DNA of 64,000 nt. It comes from Acetatifactor sp. (lineage in GTDB: Bacteria > Bacillota > Clostridia > Lachnospirales > Lachnospiraceae). Position numbers and translations under genes: made by a program. The stretch is from contig JAILLF010000017.1 in NCBI GenBank assembly GCA_024693365.1, positions 1 through 64,000 on the forward strand, written 5' to 3'. The number at the start of each line of letters is the position of its first letter. Within the stretch, counting starts at the first letter, position 1. Of the stretch, positions 26,909 to 36,680 are shown piece by piece. Below the pieces are notes generated by a model. The model made no database searches, had not been told where the DNA came from, and saw nothing but the letters and a program-made list of their open reading frames with translations.

Positions 26909-27664
26909 TTACTCCTCCCGGCGAAAATAATCCCTGGTGGGATCCTGATATACCAGGTACTTTCCAACGTGCCCGATCAGCTGATAATCGTAACTCTCCA
27001 TGCTTTCGCTCAGCTCTTTCTCCTCGGAAAGGATCACGTAATGACAATTCTCCTTCTTTGCAAGTCCCGCAAGCTTCGCAACGTCAACCTTCTTGTAATG
27101 CGTCACGTACTCCAATTCGTTAAACTCATTCAACAAGACCTCACGCCCGTATGGCATGCATACCCTGGCCGTGTATTGACGCACAAAATGCAACATCTCC
27201 GGTGGGAATACTGCCATGACCTCCATCCCCGGAATCTCGATCAGGTCGCAGATTTCCGCAACCTCCCGCGGCACGTGGTCAACGTTCCTGGCCCATGAAA
27301 AATAGGGGCTGTCATAGACAAAGCTGCCTGAAATAATGGTCAAAATTACCGCCGCGCATCCAAACGTAACGCGCGTTTTTCCCTTTAGCTGCGAGCAAAC
27401 CTTTACCACGGCATATGCCAAGGTGACCGTTACGGGCAAAAGCCAGAGCATGCGATAAAAAATCTCTTCTCCCAGGACTTTTTGAAACAAGGAGAAAAAC
27501 AAAGGATTAAAGAACAATAGCAGCAAAATCAAAGGCACGTAAAGGAACGTGATCCTTCTGTCCTTTCTCTTCTCCGCAAAGAAGAGATAACAGAGCGAAA
27601 TAACGTACCATAACAGCAAGAGACCCGTTCCCATATATTCCCGAAACAAGACAAATGCATTCAT
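26909..27664 (-). CDS. Small membrane protein with C-terminal extracytoplasmic domain
   Basis: The protein has 251 residues. Four hydrophobic segments (about 10-28, 38-58, 70-90, 98-115) are followed by a soluble domain of about 130 residues with no motif I recognise (PGMEVMAVFPPEM, CHYVILSEEKEL). The ATG follows AGGAGAG at about 5 nt. It lies 42 bp after the polytopic protein at 27707-28798. The same pairing (polytopic protein followed by a short-TM protein with a soluble tail) recurs at 56234-58119, so the two genes probably encode halves of a GT-C-like enzyme. That each half is intact and has its own ribosome site argues against a recent frameshift. Confidence 0.7.
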   Translation of the reverse strand: MNAFVLFREYMGTGLLLLWYVISLCYLFFAEKRKDRRITFLYVPLILLLLFFNPLFFSLFQKVLGEEIFYRMLWLLPVTVTLAYAVVKVCSQLKGKTRVTFGCAAVILTIISGSFVYDSPYFSWARNVDHVPREVAEICDLIEIPGMEVMAVFPPEMLHFVRQYTARVCMPYGREVLLNEFNELEYVTHYKKVDVAKLAGLAKKENCHYVILSEEKELSESMESYDYQLIGHVGKYLVYQDPTRDYFRREE

Positions 27665-27706
27665 GAAATCTCTCCTTTCCCCAAAAATTCCGTCAATCGG
27701 TTCTCC

Positions 27707-28798
27707 CTAGAAAAACGGTGGCAAAATAACGTACAAAATCACGATCACGGCTGGCGTCAGCATGGAAAAACACGCGCCGGCCAAAAGCCTCCAACGCCCG
27801 TAAGCGATCACGCCGCAAAGCGTTCCTATCCCAGCCAGAATACAGAGGAGAAATCCTCCCAGGGAACTGCAAAGACATCCTGCGCTCAAGGTCATAAACA
27901 TGGACAGCCAAAGCAGAAATGAAATCTTTTCCTTTTTCTCCAATCGTTCCATCAGCGTCATGATCAAATAGACCACGGCAGGAATGATCAGGTTGGCCAG
28001 AATGGTTTTTCCTTGGGCAGCCCTTGTAACAAGGAATTTCTCCGGCGAGTAGATCGAATATCCGCCAAACGTCACAAGTAATGCGCAGATCACCAAAAAG
28101 AGTGGCAGCTTCCAGGGTTCCTTTTGTTCACCCGTTTCCGTCAGTTTTTTCCCGATCAGATAATAGAACCCATATGCCATCACAAGGGTGAATGCCGACG
28201 TAACGACGTGGGACGCAGCTGCGCCGGAAAGCCCGGAAAGCTCAGCCAAAACGGCAACCCAAACCGGGAATGGCGCCAAGGCATGTCTTACGTCAAGGAG
28301 CGTCGTGTAGCCCGTATAGGGTTCAATCTGATACAACAACTTGTCATATTTGCAATAAGCCGTGATCGCCACGTAATAGGAATCGTCGCCATCCTCATAC
28401 GTTAGGAAAAAAACGCAGAACAGTTGAAAACAAAGGAGTGCCAAAAACAAAAGCCAAAAGAGCATTGTTCCCCTTCCCTGCTGCCTGATCCATTGTGCAA
28501 CGTCCGGTTTTGTGAATTTCCCCGTTTCCTTTCTTCGCCATCTGATCAGGGCGGCAATGCCGGCAATCAAAAGCAGGCCACCGCACAGCACAAAATATGC
28601 CGTCCTCACCTGGGAATACGTCTTGGACGTCAGTATCATGGGCACGCTGACGGTGAGGAAGCCCGCCCACAGGGTGATCTGCCCAAAAGCCCATGAAAAA
28701 ACAAGCCTTCCTCCTTTTTCCTGCAAAGGAAGAAAGATCGTGCCCACCGCCAATGGGAATCCTATTATTAAAATACAGGTCAAAACGATCCCGATCAT
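27707..28798 (-). CDS. Polytopic membrane protein, GT-C-like (DUF6077-type)
   Basis: The protein has 363 residues with about nine to ten hydrophobic segments. Between segments three and four is an extracytoplasmic loop with EDGDDSYYVAITAY and a downstream HALAPFPVWVAVLA, the sort of acidic loop GT-C glycosyltransferases use near their active site. It resembles the Lachnospiraceae DUF6077 proteins as I remember them; function is not established. The start ATG overlaps the preceding stop by 4 bp, so it is translated with the upstream membrane gene. A role in transferring a sugar from polyprenyl phosphate outside the cell is inferred. Confidence 0.65.
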   Translation of the reverse strand: MIGIVLTCILIIGFPLAVGTIFLPLQEKGGRLVFSWAFGQITLWAGFLTVSVPMILTSKTYSQVRTAYFVLCGGLLLIAGIAALIRWRRKETGKFTKPDVAQWIRQQGRGTMLFWLLFLALLCFQLFCVFFLTYEDGDDSYYVAITAYCKYDKLLYQIEPYTGYTTLLDVRHALAPFPVWVAVLAELSGLSGAAASHVVTSAFTLVMAYGFYYLIGKKLTETGEQKEPWKLPLFLVICALLVTFGGYSIYSPEKFLVTRAAQGKTILANLIIPAVVYLIMTLMERLEKKEKISFLLWLSMFMTLSAGCLCSSLGGFLLCILAGIGTLCGVIAYGRWRLLAGACFSMLTPAVIVILYVILPPFF

Positions 28799-30186
28799 TT
28801 TCCGTTCTCCGTCTCCTGTTTTTCCCTATTAAGCACGTCCGCGATCATCTTACAAAACCATGCCATCCAAAGCGCCATCACTGGCAGGCTTCTCTTTTCA
28901 TCCATGCAGCCGCCCGCCTGAAGCGTATAATAAATTACCACGACTCCTGCCGTCACGGCAAAAATCAGCGCGTTTTTGATCATGACCCATCTTTCCTGCC
29001 TGTTGCCCTTTATCAGCCTTATTACCATCCAAAGACCGCATAAACCCAACAGACAAAGGAACGACAAACCGTCATATCTTACGTAAAGAGAGGTGAATTT
29101 GGGGGCATTTGCACGCATGGCCTCATAATTCATCCGCTGCAGCGTCGCATGATTTCCTTTTCCCGCCATCAACACAAGGCGTGATGCGGGAACAAGACTA
29201 TAGCAAAGCACGTCCTTGATCACGTCCTTGGCATTCTCACTCCGGCGAAGCCTCTGGGCCGCCTTAGCCACCGTCCCGTAGATTTCCCGCGCCTTTTTCT
29301 CCCCATACCTTGCGTCCACTTTTTGTCCAAATACCCAGAGCGCCTGCTCCGGCCACGCATTGATCTGCGCTATCTCCTCCTGCGTCAGCGCCTCCCGGAG
29401 TTCCGTCGGCCAATCCGGATAAAAATCCCCGTAGGAATCCCATGCCAGGCGCCGCATGGCGACTGCTTCCGGCGTCTGGCGCATTCTTCCCAAGGCACCG
29501 TCCCGGCTCGTCCATCCCGATAGGATTGGAATCCCCGCACAAAAAACGGCAGCAATCAGGATAACGTAAAAAGCCTTTGAAAACTCCCGAAGCACAAAAA
29601 TGCCCATCAGGATTCCGCCAAAAAGATAATATTCCGGCATCAGCAGCGTCTCCGCGAGCCATAGGAGTCCGAACCTTGTCAACGTCACGCCGGGCCTGTC
29701 ACTCTTTTGAATCAAAAGCCCAACAGAGATCAAATACAGGGAAGCCGTCAGTGAAATCGGCAATACGGCCAAATGACACTGTTCCGCCACGGGGAACGTC
29801 ACCATGCCCAGGATGAGACAGAGTTTTAGGTAAAGCGGCCATTGTCCATACCCGGAAAACCTGCTCCAAAAAAAGCGCGCCGCAAAAACGGCGACCGTAA
29901 GCTGCAGTGCATAAAGCAAACAATGCGCAGGCAACGGGAGGACGCTAGTCACTCCGGTCGCGATGCGCATGATCAGGGGATACAAAATCCCCACGTACTC
30001 GTCACATACCAGATTTTTCTGAATCTCTAAGAAAAAATAGCTCTCCCCCAGTTCCTGAAAAGAGGAAAAGTTCATAAGGATCCAAAAAAAGCCGAGCAGA
30101 ATCTGGGTACTAACCACAAGGATTGCCACCCTCACCAAGATCCCAGACGCCGCTCTAGCCGTTTTTTGCATTCCACCTTGTTCCAT
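28795..30186 (-). CDS. Polytopic membrane protein of unknown family in glycan operon
   Basis: The protein has 463 residues, with about nine hydrophobic segments arranged around one large soluble loop (about residues 215-335) rich in charged residues, for example DGALGRMRQTPEAVAMRRLA. The first membrane segment is followed by SYFFLEIQKNLVCDEYVG, a short acidic loop like those in GT-C enzymes. I do not recognise a named family. The start codon overlaps the preceding WecE stop by one base and the end overlaps the next gene by four, so it belongs to that operon. A glycosyltransferase or transport role is possible but unproven. Confidence 0.65.
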   Translation of the reverse strand: MEQGGMQKTARAASGILVRVAILVVSTQILLGFFWILMNFSSFQELGESYFFLEIQKNLVCDEYVGILYPLIMRIATGVTSVLPLPAHCLLYALQLTVAVFAARFFWSRFSGYGQWPLYLKLCLILGMVTFPVAEQCHLAVLPISLTASLYLISVGLLIQKSDRPGVTLTRFGLLWLAETLLMPEYYLFGGILMGIFVLREFSKAFYVILIAAVFCAGIPILSGWTSRDGALGRMRQTPEAVAMRRLAWDSYGDFYPDWPTELREALTQEEIAQINAWPEQALWVFGQKVDARYGEKKAREIYGTVAKAAQRLRRSENAKDVIKDVLCYSLVPASRLVLMAGKGNHATLQRMNYEAMRANAPKFTSLYVRYDGLSFLCLLGLCGLWMVIRLIKGNRQERWVMIKNALIFAVTAGVVVIYYTLQAGGCMDEKRSLPVMALWMAWFCKMIADVLNREKQETENGK

Positions 30187-31316
30187 TAAAAGAATTCCTT
30201 CACCTTATCACAGATATAATCCACCTGATCCATGGTCAGGCCATAGTACATGGGAAGGCGGACCAGTCTCTCGCTTTCCTTCGTCGTATACTTGTCCTCT
30301 CCGTGGAACCGGCCGAACTTCTGACCTGCAGGCGCCGTGTGAAGGGGAACGTAATGCGATACGGCATAGATGCCATTTTGTGCTTTCAGATATTCATCCA
30401 TGAAAGCTTTTCTTTCCTTTGCGTCGGCAACCTTCAGCCAGAACATGTGGCCATTGTGCACGCACTCCTTGGGCACGTAAGCAAGCTCGATCTTCCCTGC
30501 GTCAGCCAAGGGCTTTAACGACTCATAATACCGGTTCCAGATGGCAAGACGCGCGTTGTTGATCTCATCAGCAATCTCAAGCTGGGCATAGAGATATGCC
30601 GCATTCATGTCGCTGGGCAGATAGGAGGAACCGAAATTGATCCAGGTGTACTTGTCAATCTTTCCCTGGATAAACTTTGTGCGGTTCGTGCCCTTTTCAC
30701 GAATGATCTCCGCCTCTTCCACGTTATTTTCGTCACGGATCAGAAGCGCGCCGCCCTCACCCATGCTATAATTCTTGGTCTCATGAAAGCTAAAGCACCC
30801 GTAATCCCCAAACGTGCCAAGCGCTTTGCCCTTATAGGTTGCCATGATGCCCTGTGCGGCATCCTCGATCACCTTCAGGCCATGGCGATTGGCCACGTCC
30901 ATAATGGTATCCATCTCACATCCAACGCCTGCGTAATGTACGGGAACGATCGCCTTGGTTCTCTCCGTGATGGCATCCTCGATCAATTTCTCGTCAATAT
31001 TCATGGTGTCGGGGCGGACGTCGACAAACACGGGCGTTGCTCCCCTTAGAACAAAAGCATCTGCGGTGGAAACAAAGGTATACGAGGGCATGATCACTTC
31101 ATCTCCCGGCTTTACGTCCGCAAGCAGCGCCGCCATCTCCGTGGCATGGGTGCAGGACGTGGTCAGGAGACACTTTGCGGTTCCCGTCTTCTCCTCGATC
31201 CACTGGTTACACTTCTTGGTATATGCGCCGTCGCCGCAGATCTTCTGGTTCTTTACGCACTCCCCAATGTATTTCATAGCATTTTCCGCGCAAGGCGGTA
31301 CGTTAAAATTGATCAT
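30186..31316 (-). CDS. wecE: dTDP-4-amino-4,6-dideoxyhexose transaminase (WecE/RffA type)
   Basis: The protein has 376 residues from the ATG at 31316, which has GGAGG 6 nt upstream; a longer reading from 31355 lacks support. It is a DegT/DnrJ/EryC1 PLP aminotransferase beginning MINFNVPPCAENAMKYIGE, the WecE signature, with PSYTFVSTADAFVLRGATPV and the PLP lysine in CFSFHETKNYSMGEGG. WecE converts dTDP-4-keto-6-deoxyglucose to dTDP-4-amino-4,6-dideoxygalactose (dTDP-Fuc4N). The substrate comes from the RfbA/RfbB branch, and RfbA is encoded at 19.8-20.6 kb. Related FdtB/QdtB enzymes using the 3-keto isomer are a less likely alternative. Confidence 0.88.
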   Translation of the reverse strand: MINFNVPPCAENAMKYIGECVKNQKICGDGAYTKKCNQWIEEKTGTAKCLLTTSCTHATEMAALLADVKPGDEVIMPSYTFVSTADAFVLRGATPVFVDVRPDTMNIDEKLIEDAITERTKAIVPVHYAGVGCEMDTIMDVANRHGLKVIEDAAQGIMATYKGKALGTFGDYGCFSFHETKNYSMGEGGALLIRDENNVEEAEIIREKGTNRTKFIQGKIDKYTWINFGSSYLPSDMNAAYLYAQLEIADEINNARLAIWNRYYESLKPLADAGKIELAYVPKECVHNGHMFWLKVADAKERKAFMDEYLKAQNGIYAVSHYVPLHTAPAGQKFGRFHGEDKYTTKESERLVRLPMYYGLTMDQVDYICDKVKEFF

Positions 31317-31386
31317 TTTATGCCTCCAAGTCTCTTCTCTGTCAGGTTTTTTCATTACTCCAGATATTTTATATAATGTCGCGTCC

Positions 31387-32340
31387 TTATTTTTTCCAGC
31401 CGCCCGTCACGTTCCCGTGAACGTTGTCCGTGACGCGATTGATCACGTACTTCGGGCGTCCCTTGACTTCCTCGTACACCCTTGCGATATAGTGTCCAAT
31501 GATTCCAAGGCTCAGCATGATGAATCCGCCGATGATGAGGATGAGCAGGATCACGGTGGTAAAGCCTTCCACGGAATTACCCATCAAATATTTTACCAGC
31601 GTCTGGATACCCAGGATCACGCTAAAGATAATGGATACCATTCCCATAAACGTCACAAGCTGTAAGGGCAGCGTGCTGAAGGAAGTCGCATTGGCAACGG
31701 CATATCTCATCAGGCTGAAGAAATTCCACTTGCTGGTTCCGTACTTCCGTTCCTGCACTTCATACTCAACCGTCTGGGAGTCAAATCCGGCCCAGAACGT
31801 AAGCGCCCTAAAGAAGGTATTGCGCTCCGGAAGCTGCAGCAGCACGTCCACCACCTTCCGGTCCAAAAGCTTAAAGTCCGACGAAGAACTCATGTCCATC
31901 TTGATCAGGCCGCTCATAATCTTATAAAACAGGCCTGCCGACATTTTATAAAAAATGCTTTCCTTTCCCCGTGAGGATTTCTTGCCCTCCACGATCTGCG
32001 CGCCCTGTTTCCAAAGTTCCCACATCTTGGGAACCACCTCGGGCGGATGCTGCAGGTCACAGTCCATCACAACGACGGCGTCTCCCGCGGCAAGCTCGAG
32101 TCCTGCAAAAATGCCAGCCTCCTTGCCAAAATTGCGCGAGAATTCCGCGCCCTTGATCCGCGGATCGGCTTCAAATGCCTTTTTGATCTCGGCAAACGTG
32201 CCGTCCTTTGATCCGTCACTGACAAAGACCAGTTCAAATTCGATCTGCTCCTTCTCAAAGAGCTCCGTCAGCGTCTTGGCAGTATTGGCAATATTCATTT
32301 CCTCATTGTACGAAGGCAATACTACTGACAATAGCGCCAT
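31387..32340 (-). CDS. GtrB-like polyprenyl-phosphate glycosyltransferase (GT2)
   Basis: The protein has 317 residues. It has a GT2 domain (SVVLPSYNEEMNI; DCDLQHPPEVVP as DXD region; EFSRNFGKEAGIFAGL) followed by two membrane segments (about 230-250 and 262-285) and a basic cytoplasmic end, the GtrB/DPM1-like plan. Such enzymes charge undecaprenyl phosphate with one sugar on the inner face for later transfer outside. The next gene encodes a GtrII-like polytopic transferase, making a typical GtrB-GtrII pair; a GtrA flippase is not visible. GGAGG lies 8 nt before the ATG. Confidence 0.9.
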   Translation of the reverse strand: MALLSVVLPSYNEEMNIANTAKTLTELFEKEQIEFELVFVSDGSKDGTFAEIKKAFEADPRIKGAEFSRNFGKEAGIFAGLELAAGDAVVVMDCDLQHPPEVVPKMWELWKQGAQIVEGKKSSRGKESIFYKMSAGLFYKIMSGLIKMDMSSSSDFKLLDRKVVDVLLQLPERNTFFRALTFWAGFDSQTVEYEVQERKYGTSKWNFFSLMRYAVANATSFSTLPLQLVTFMGMVSIIFSVILGIQTLVKYLMGNSVEGFTTVILLILIIGGFIMLSLGIIGHYIARVYEEVKGRPKYVINRVTDNVHGNVTGGWKK

Positions 32341-32395
32341 ATGGCGTTCCTCCTTTCGCGGTTGTCGCGCTTATGCGCCTTCCGCCTCTCGCGGA

Positions 32396-33967
32396 TCAGT
32401 CGCGTCTCGAATTTTCCGTCTTTACGCACAAGATCCCGTCAATCACCTTGGTGGAACCAGGTCCCGGAAAACTATCCATCCTGACGTACTCATCCTTATA
32501 GTATATCTCATCCATAATGGATCCGTCCACTATATTTAACGTGGCACCGAGATAATTTTTGATAAAAGTCTCGTAATTCTCCCCCGTATACAGCAGGCGT
32601 TCCCCGGAAAGCCCAATCATGTTGCCCGTCACTTCCCCGGTCAGGTCCGTCCTTGGAAACTCGTCCTCTCCAACCACGCCGACCAACGCCACGGGAATGC
32701 CCTGATAGTACCCTTCCGTCTGCTCGATCCGGTCCAAAAGGCGCAAGCAATATGCATAAGTTCTCTCATATTTCTTTTGCAGGTTTGAATATCCAACGTT
32801 ATCCGCAAGGCCGTGACAAAAGATCAGCGTTACGGTTGATCCCAGCAAAAGCCATTGCATCAGGCCCAGGCTCCGTTCCTTCTTTCCTTCCCCTCCCACG
32901 TATCCGTCGCAGAATGCCACGGCGAAGATGGGATACAGAACCCATTGATAACGCATGAGCAGGTGATACGTAAGCTTGGATGACACGATGCGGATGCAGC
33001 TGTTGCACGGCGGGATCACCACAAACAGCAAGACCAAAATCGCGTAAAATCCTGGATGCTTCCACCACTTCCTCTGGTTGGCAAGCCGGATCACCACGTA
33101 TACTGCCAGCAGCACGAGCACTGCCAAAGCGATCGCTGAGAACACGTTCTGGAACAGCACGTGCCCCTTGACGGAAAAGCTCCAGAAATCAACGTAGACG
33201 GCCTTGATCGTTGCAAGAATGCCTTCCTCGCCGCCAGCCTGCGCTTCGCCAATCCCCTGGTACGTATCCAGCTGTTTCCCCTGGATCAAGAGCAACACCC
33301 GAAGAATCACGTAATACAAGGCGAATCCCAAAAGTCCCATCTCCAGATAATTACCCGTCTTTGCCAGAAGGGCCTTCCGGTCCTTCGCCCATTCTCCTTT
33401 CACAAACAGCATCGAGACCTCCCAGAGGCAGAGCAAAATGGCAAACGGCAGGTAGGCCTGATACGTTCCAAGGCTAAATGCCAGACACAATGCTCCGGGA
33501 AGGAATCCCCATTTCGACTTTTTGGTCAGGAGAACGGACAGCATTGCCAGCAAAAGAGCCAGCATATATCCGTCAAGCGTAAACACGTAGGCAAAGGTGG
33601 AAGCCAGCGCCGGGAATGCCGACAGCATTCCCCCGCACAGTGCCGCGCTGACGCTACTCTTTAATTCCAACAGTTCCGTCAGCACCACGCTTGCCAATCC
33701 CAGGAAAAGAAGCCCCAGAAGTCCGATCACCCACGGTACCGAGTAATAGGAGGAAAAACCGCAGGCCACGGTCAAAAACCATCTTCCGGAGGTGATCATG
33801 TTTTGATCAAAATACAAGCTCGCAAGTCCGTCATGATTTGGATAATCCGCGATCATGACAGGCAGATGGATCAGCAACCCAATGCCAAAAGTCCACAGGA
33901 ACGCACTCACGTGTCTGCGATCAATTTTCTTTTTCAGTTGTTCCACGACCTCTCTAGGCGTTTTCAT
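32396..33967 (-). CDS. GtrII-like polytopic glucosyltransferase
   Basis: The protein has 523 residues with about eleven hydrophobic segments and a C-terminal extracytoplasmic tail of about 120 residues. The start region has HLPVMIADYPNHDGLASLYFD then SGRWFL, matching the GtrII glucosyltransferase family, in which an acidic residue of the first outer loop is catalytic. It should transfer a sugar from the undecaprenyl-phosphate donor made by the adjacent GtrB-like enzyme onto an exported glycan. The ATG overlaps the stop of the upstream SGNH hydrolase gene by 4 bp, suggesting the two act on the same polymer. Confidence 0.85.
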   Translation of the reverse strand: MKTPREVVEQLKKKIDRRHVSAFLWTFGIGLLIHLPVMIADYPNHDGLASLYFDQNMITSGRWFLTVACGFSSYYSVPWVIGLLGLLFLGLASVVLTELLELKSSVSAALCGGMLSAFPALASTFAYVFTLDGYMLALLLAMLSVLLTKKSKWGFLPGALCLAFSLGTYQAYLPFAILLCLWEVSMLFVKGEWAKDRKALLAKTGNYLEMGLLGFALYYVILRVLLLIQGKQLDTYQGIGEAQAGGEEGILATIKAVYVDFWSFSVKGHVLFQNVFSAIALAVLVLLAVYVVIRLANQRKWWKHPGFYAILVLLFVVIPPCNSCIRIVSSKLTYHLLMRYQWVLYPIFAVAFCDGYVGGEGKKERSLGLMQWLLLGSTVTLIFCHGLADNVGYSNLQKKYERTYAYCLRLLDRIEQTEGYYQGIPVALVGVVGEDEFPRTDLTGEVTGNMIGLSGERLLYTGENYETFIKNYLGATLNIVDGSIMDEIYYKDEYVRMDSFPGPGSTKVIDGILCVKTENSRRD

Positions 33968-34824
33968 GGACGCTCCTCCAAATATGCTGCAATCTTCTTA
34001 GAAATCAATTCACGGCCCAATTCGTTTGGATGTATTCCATCCTCCGTATACTTTTTCCAATTCTCAAAGGAATCCGTTTCATACAGATCCTGATAAACGT
34101 CGATCATCTCAATGCCATTTTCCTCGGCAATCCGTTTTTCCAATTGTACGTAGTCCGCCAGGACTCCGCCGCCAAAATCTTTCTCCTCACAGTTCTTTTC
34201 ATCCCCCAAATACCAAGAGTACGTAGGGGAAACCAAAATAATCCTGCAGGCGGGATGCGATTTCTTTACGTGGCGGAGTACCGTCCGCAAAGCCCCTCCA
34301 AAGGTGTATTCGTCATAGGAATCCTCCGGATTCTCCAAGGGCGCTCCGGCATGATAATCATTCATTCCATAGCAAAGGATCATAAGCTCCGTGCGGTCAA
34401 AATTCATTTGATCCAATTCCCTGACGGCTTCATCAAAATATTCTTTCGCCGGGATCTCATAAGTGATCTGTCTCTGGGGTGCAAAGTCATCTGAACAAAA
34501 AGACCTCACCAGGGAAACCATGGAAAAGTAATCATCCCGCGTGCTCACGTGGCGCTCCTGATCCAGTCTTGCCATCGCTGATCCGCCGAATGCGGCATTC
34601 ACGATGGGGATTCCCGTAAGATCCCGCACCCTGTCTGCAACGGAATCCTCTCCGCGGTGATTTGCGATGATGCTGTCCCCAAAGAACACGGCCTGCACGA
34701 TCTGACCCTTTGTGGCCTGCCAAAAGCGGAAGCTCACGGACAACAGGAGTCCAAAGAGCACTGCTGCCGCGCACCAGTACAACGCTCCCCTATTCTTTTT
34801 TCCCGTCATGCCGTTTTTATCCAA
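33964..34824 (-). CDS. Membrane-anchored SGNH/GDSL hydrolase
   Basis: The protein has 286 residues from a TTG start (34824) with AAGGA about 9 nt upstream. One membrane segment (about 14-31) is followed by an extracytoplasmic SGNH domain: FFGDSIIANH (nucleophile Ser), NAAFGGSA (Gly block), LCYGMNDYHAG (Asn block) and DGIHPNELGR (Asp-x-x-His). All four catalytic blocks are intact. SGNH proteins in glycan loci add or remove O-acyl groups; substrate unknown. It is translationally coupled to the GtrII-like gene and follows an ABC flippase-like gene by 12 bp, so its target is likely the decorated glycan of this operon. Confidence 0.87.
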   Translation of the reverse strand: MDKNGMTGKKNRGALYWCAAAVLFGLLLSVSFRFWQATKGQIVQAVFFGDSIIANHRGEDSVADRVRDLTGIPIVNAAFGGSAMARLDQERHVSTRDDYFSMVSLVRSFCSDDFAPQRQITYEIPAKEYFDEAVRELDQMNFDRTELMILCYGMNDYHAGAPLENPEDSYDEYTFGGALRTVLRHVKKSHPACRIILVSPTYSWYLGDEKNCEEKDFGGGVLADYVQLEKRIAEENGIEMIDVYQDLYETDSFENWKKYTEDGIHPNELGRELISKKIAAYLEERP

Positions 34825-34836
34825 TTTTTTCAGTCC

Positions 34837-36576
34837 TTATCTTTCACGCATTACTTTTCCGCCTTCAACGCGATATACCATGTCACATTTTTCGATCGTC
34901 TGCAGGCGATGCGCTATGATCAGCATCGTCTTTTTGCCTTGGAATCTGTTGATGGACTCCATGATCGCCGCCTCCGTGTCATTGTCCACGGCAGAAGTAG
35001 CCTCGTCCAGGATGAGGATCTTGGGATCCTCGTACAAAGCCCTGGCAATGCTGATCCTCTGCCGCTGGCCACCGGAAAGACGAATGCCACGCTCTCCGAT
35101 CTTGGTGTCCAAGCCCTCCGGAAGCGTCTTGACGAACTCATCGAGTTGCGCTTCTTCAAGGACTTTCCACACCCGCTTTTCGTCAATCTCATCTTCCGCC
35201 ACGCCAAACGCCACGTTTTTGCGGATGGATTCATCCAACATGTAACTCATCTGCGGAATGTAACCAATGTTTTTGAGCCATCCGCGATAATTGTCTTTAA
35301 TGTCCTGACCATCCACCAAAACCTGTCCGCCCTTTAATTCCAAAAGGCCGAGCACGATGTCCACCACGGTGCTCTTGCCGGCGCCGGTCGTTCCCACGAT
35401 TCCGATGGACTTTCCAATCGGGATCTCCAGGTTTACGTGATCAAAGATCAGCTTGTCCGTATGGGGATAGGCATACGTCACGTCCTGCAGGGTAATGCTC
35501 TTTTCCACCGGTATCTTTTCCACGGGCTTTTCAAAATCCGTGATCTCTATCCTGGAACCGTCGATCTCGTTTTTCAGGTTATCTGCCACGTCCAGGAAAA
35601 ATGGCTCCAAATACGTAACGGTCGTAATCTGGTTATTGATCCGGTTTACGGCCGGGAGCAACACCAGTGCCGCCGCACCAAGCGCGCTCAGGGACTCCGT
35701 CAGGCTTGCCGCAGACGTTCCGGAAAGAACCTGCACGATCACGTAAAGCATCATGGTTGCCACGCAGACAGTCTCGATCAAAAGCTTGGGAACGCTATTG
35801 TAAAGGCTGTACTTTTGTACGGCATCCACGTAACCCCTGCCGCATTCCTTGTACTGTGCGACAAAATACTTTTCATTTCCGGAAACCTTAATGTCCTTGA
35901 TTCCGTGAACCATTTGGGAAATACACTTATACAGTCCGCTGTAATAATGCTGATTGTCCTTTCCCGCCTTGAGCAGGGTCGGCTTTAACACCTTCTTTAC
36001 CACGAGCAAAAGAAGAGCCATGACTACGGCCATAAGGATCGTCATTACGCCGTTTTTCAAGAAACAGAAGGAAATCACAAACAGTGATACGCATCCGTCG
36101 GATGCCAGCTGTAGAAGTGCCAGGATCAACGCATACATGTTATTGACGTCGGACGTAATGTTTCTCTGTACCACCGCCGTGTCCGCATTGAGATAAAACT
36201 CATAGGATCTTCTGATATAATTGCGCATCATCCTCTCGGAGGTGCGGAACTGATTCGTGTATACAAAGGCCAGCATCGCCTTGCGCTCCAGGTAAAGATA
36301 GCTGTTTTTAATAACAAAGGACAGAATCATTGCCCCCATCACCGTGGCAGAAAAGACCTTAAAATCCGGACTACCCATCATTCTATAGACGGTTCCGACG
36401 ATCTTACCCTTCGTGACCGCGTCCGGCTGCGTGAGCTGTCTGACGGTTTCAACCAACAGCGCTACGCTGGCCATCTCCAGGAATGCGCCGATCACCATCA
36501 TAAACAGGATTCCCGCCATGGTTCTTTTCTGCTTTTTATCCAAAAGGAGATTTAGTTTCTGCCAAATGTTCCTCAT
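34837..36576 (-). CDS. PglK-like ABC transporter (fused permease-ATPase), putative lipid-linked sugar flippase
   Basis: The protein has 579 residues. Six membrane helices fill residues 20-310, and the ATPase domain (about 345-579) has Walker A GTTGAGKST, signature LSGGQRQRIS and Walker B ILILDEATSA. The arrangement and size match PglK/MsbA-type exporters, and an N-terminal motif LLDKKQKRTMAGILFMM fits the PglK group, which flips undecaprenyl-linked oligosaccharides. No Wzx-family flippase is visible in the window, so this protein is a candidate flippase for the EpsG-type system or for the amino-sugar intermediates. The ATG follows GGAACGGAAG at 2-3 nt. Confidence 0.87.
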   Translation of the reverse strand: MRNIWQKLNLLLDKKQKRTMAGILFMMVIGAFLEMASVALLVETVRQLTQPDAVTKGKIVGTVYRMMGSPDFKVFSATVMGAMILSFVIKNSYLYLERKAMLAFVYTNQFRTSERMMRNYIRRSYEFYLNADTAVVQRNITSDVNNMYALILALLQLASDGCVSLFVISFCFLKNGVMTILMAVVMALLLLVVKKVLKPTLLKAGKDNQHYYSGLYKCISQMVHGIKDIKVSGNEKYFVAQYKECGRGYVDAVQKYSLYNSVPKLLIETVCVATMMLYVIVQVLSGTSAASLTESLSALGAAALVLLPAVNRINNQITTVTYLEPFFLDVADNLKNEIDGSRIEITDFEKPVEKIPVEKSITLQDVTYAYPHTDKLIFDHVNLEIPIGKSIGIVGTTGAGKSTVVDIVLGLLELKGGQVLVDGQDIKDNYRGWLKNIGYIPQMSYMLDESIRKNVAFGVAEDEIDEKRVWKVLEEAQLDEFVKTLPEGLDTKIGERGIRLSGGQRQRISIARALYEDPKILILDEATSAVDNDTEAAIMESINRFQGKKTMLIIAHRLQTIEKCDMVYRVEGGKVMRER

Positions 36577-36635
36577 TACTTCCGTTCCTACTTTCCGAAT
36601 TTCAAAAACGTATATTTATTTATTTTTAGATATGC

Positions 36636-36641
36636 TATAAT
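36636..36641 (+). promoter_or_regulatory. Extended -10 promoter of the plus-strand SGNH hydrolase gene
   Basis: TGCTATAAT ends at 36641, a consensus extended -10 (TGnTATAAT), 40 bp before the ATG at 36681. The -35 region (about 36613-36618) has no good match, as is usual for extended -10 promoters. Confidence 0.6.
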
Positions 36642-36680
36642 GTGGCCATAACCATCTTACGCATGACCAAAGGAGCTGCC

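Noticed and set aside
26909..28798. The two membrane genes as one gene broken by a frameshift
   Set aside because: The second gene has its own AGGAGAG and ATG, 42 bp of intergenic space separates them, and the same two-gene layout recurs at 56234-58119.
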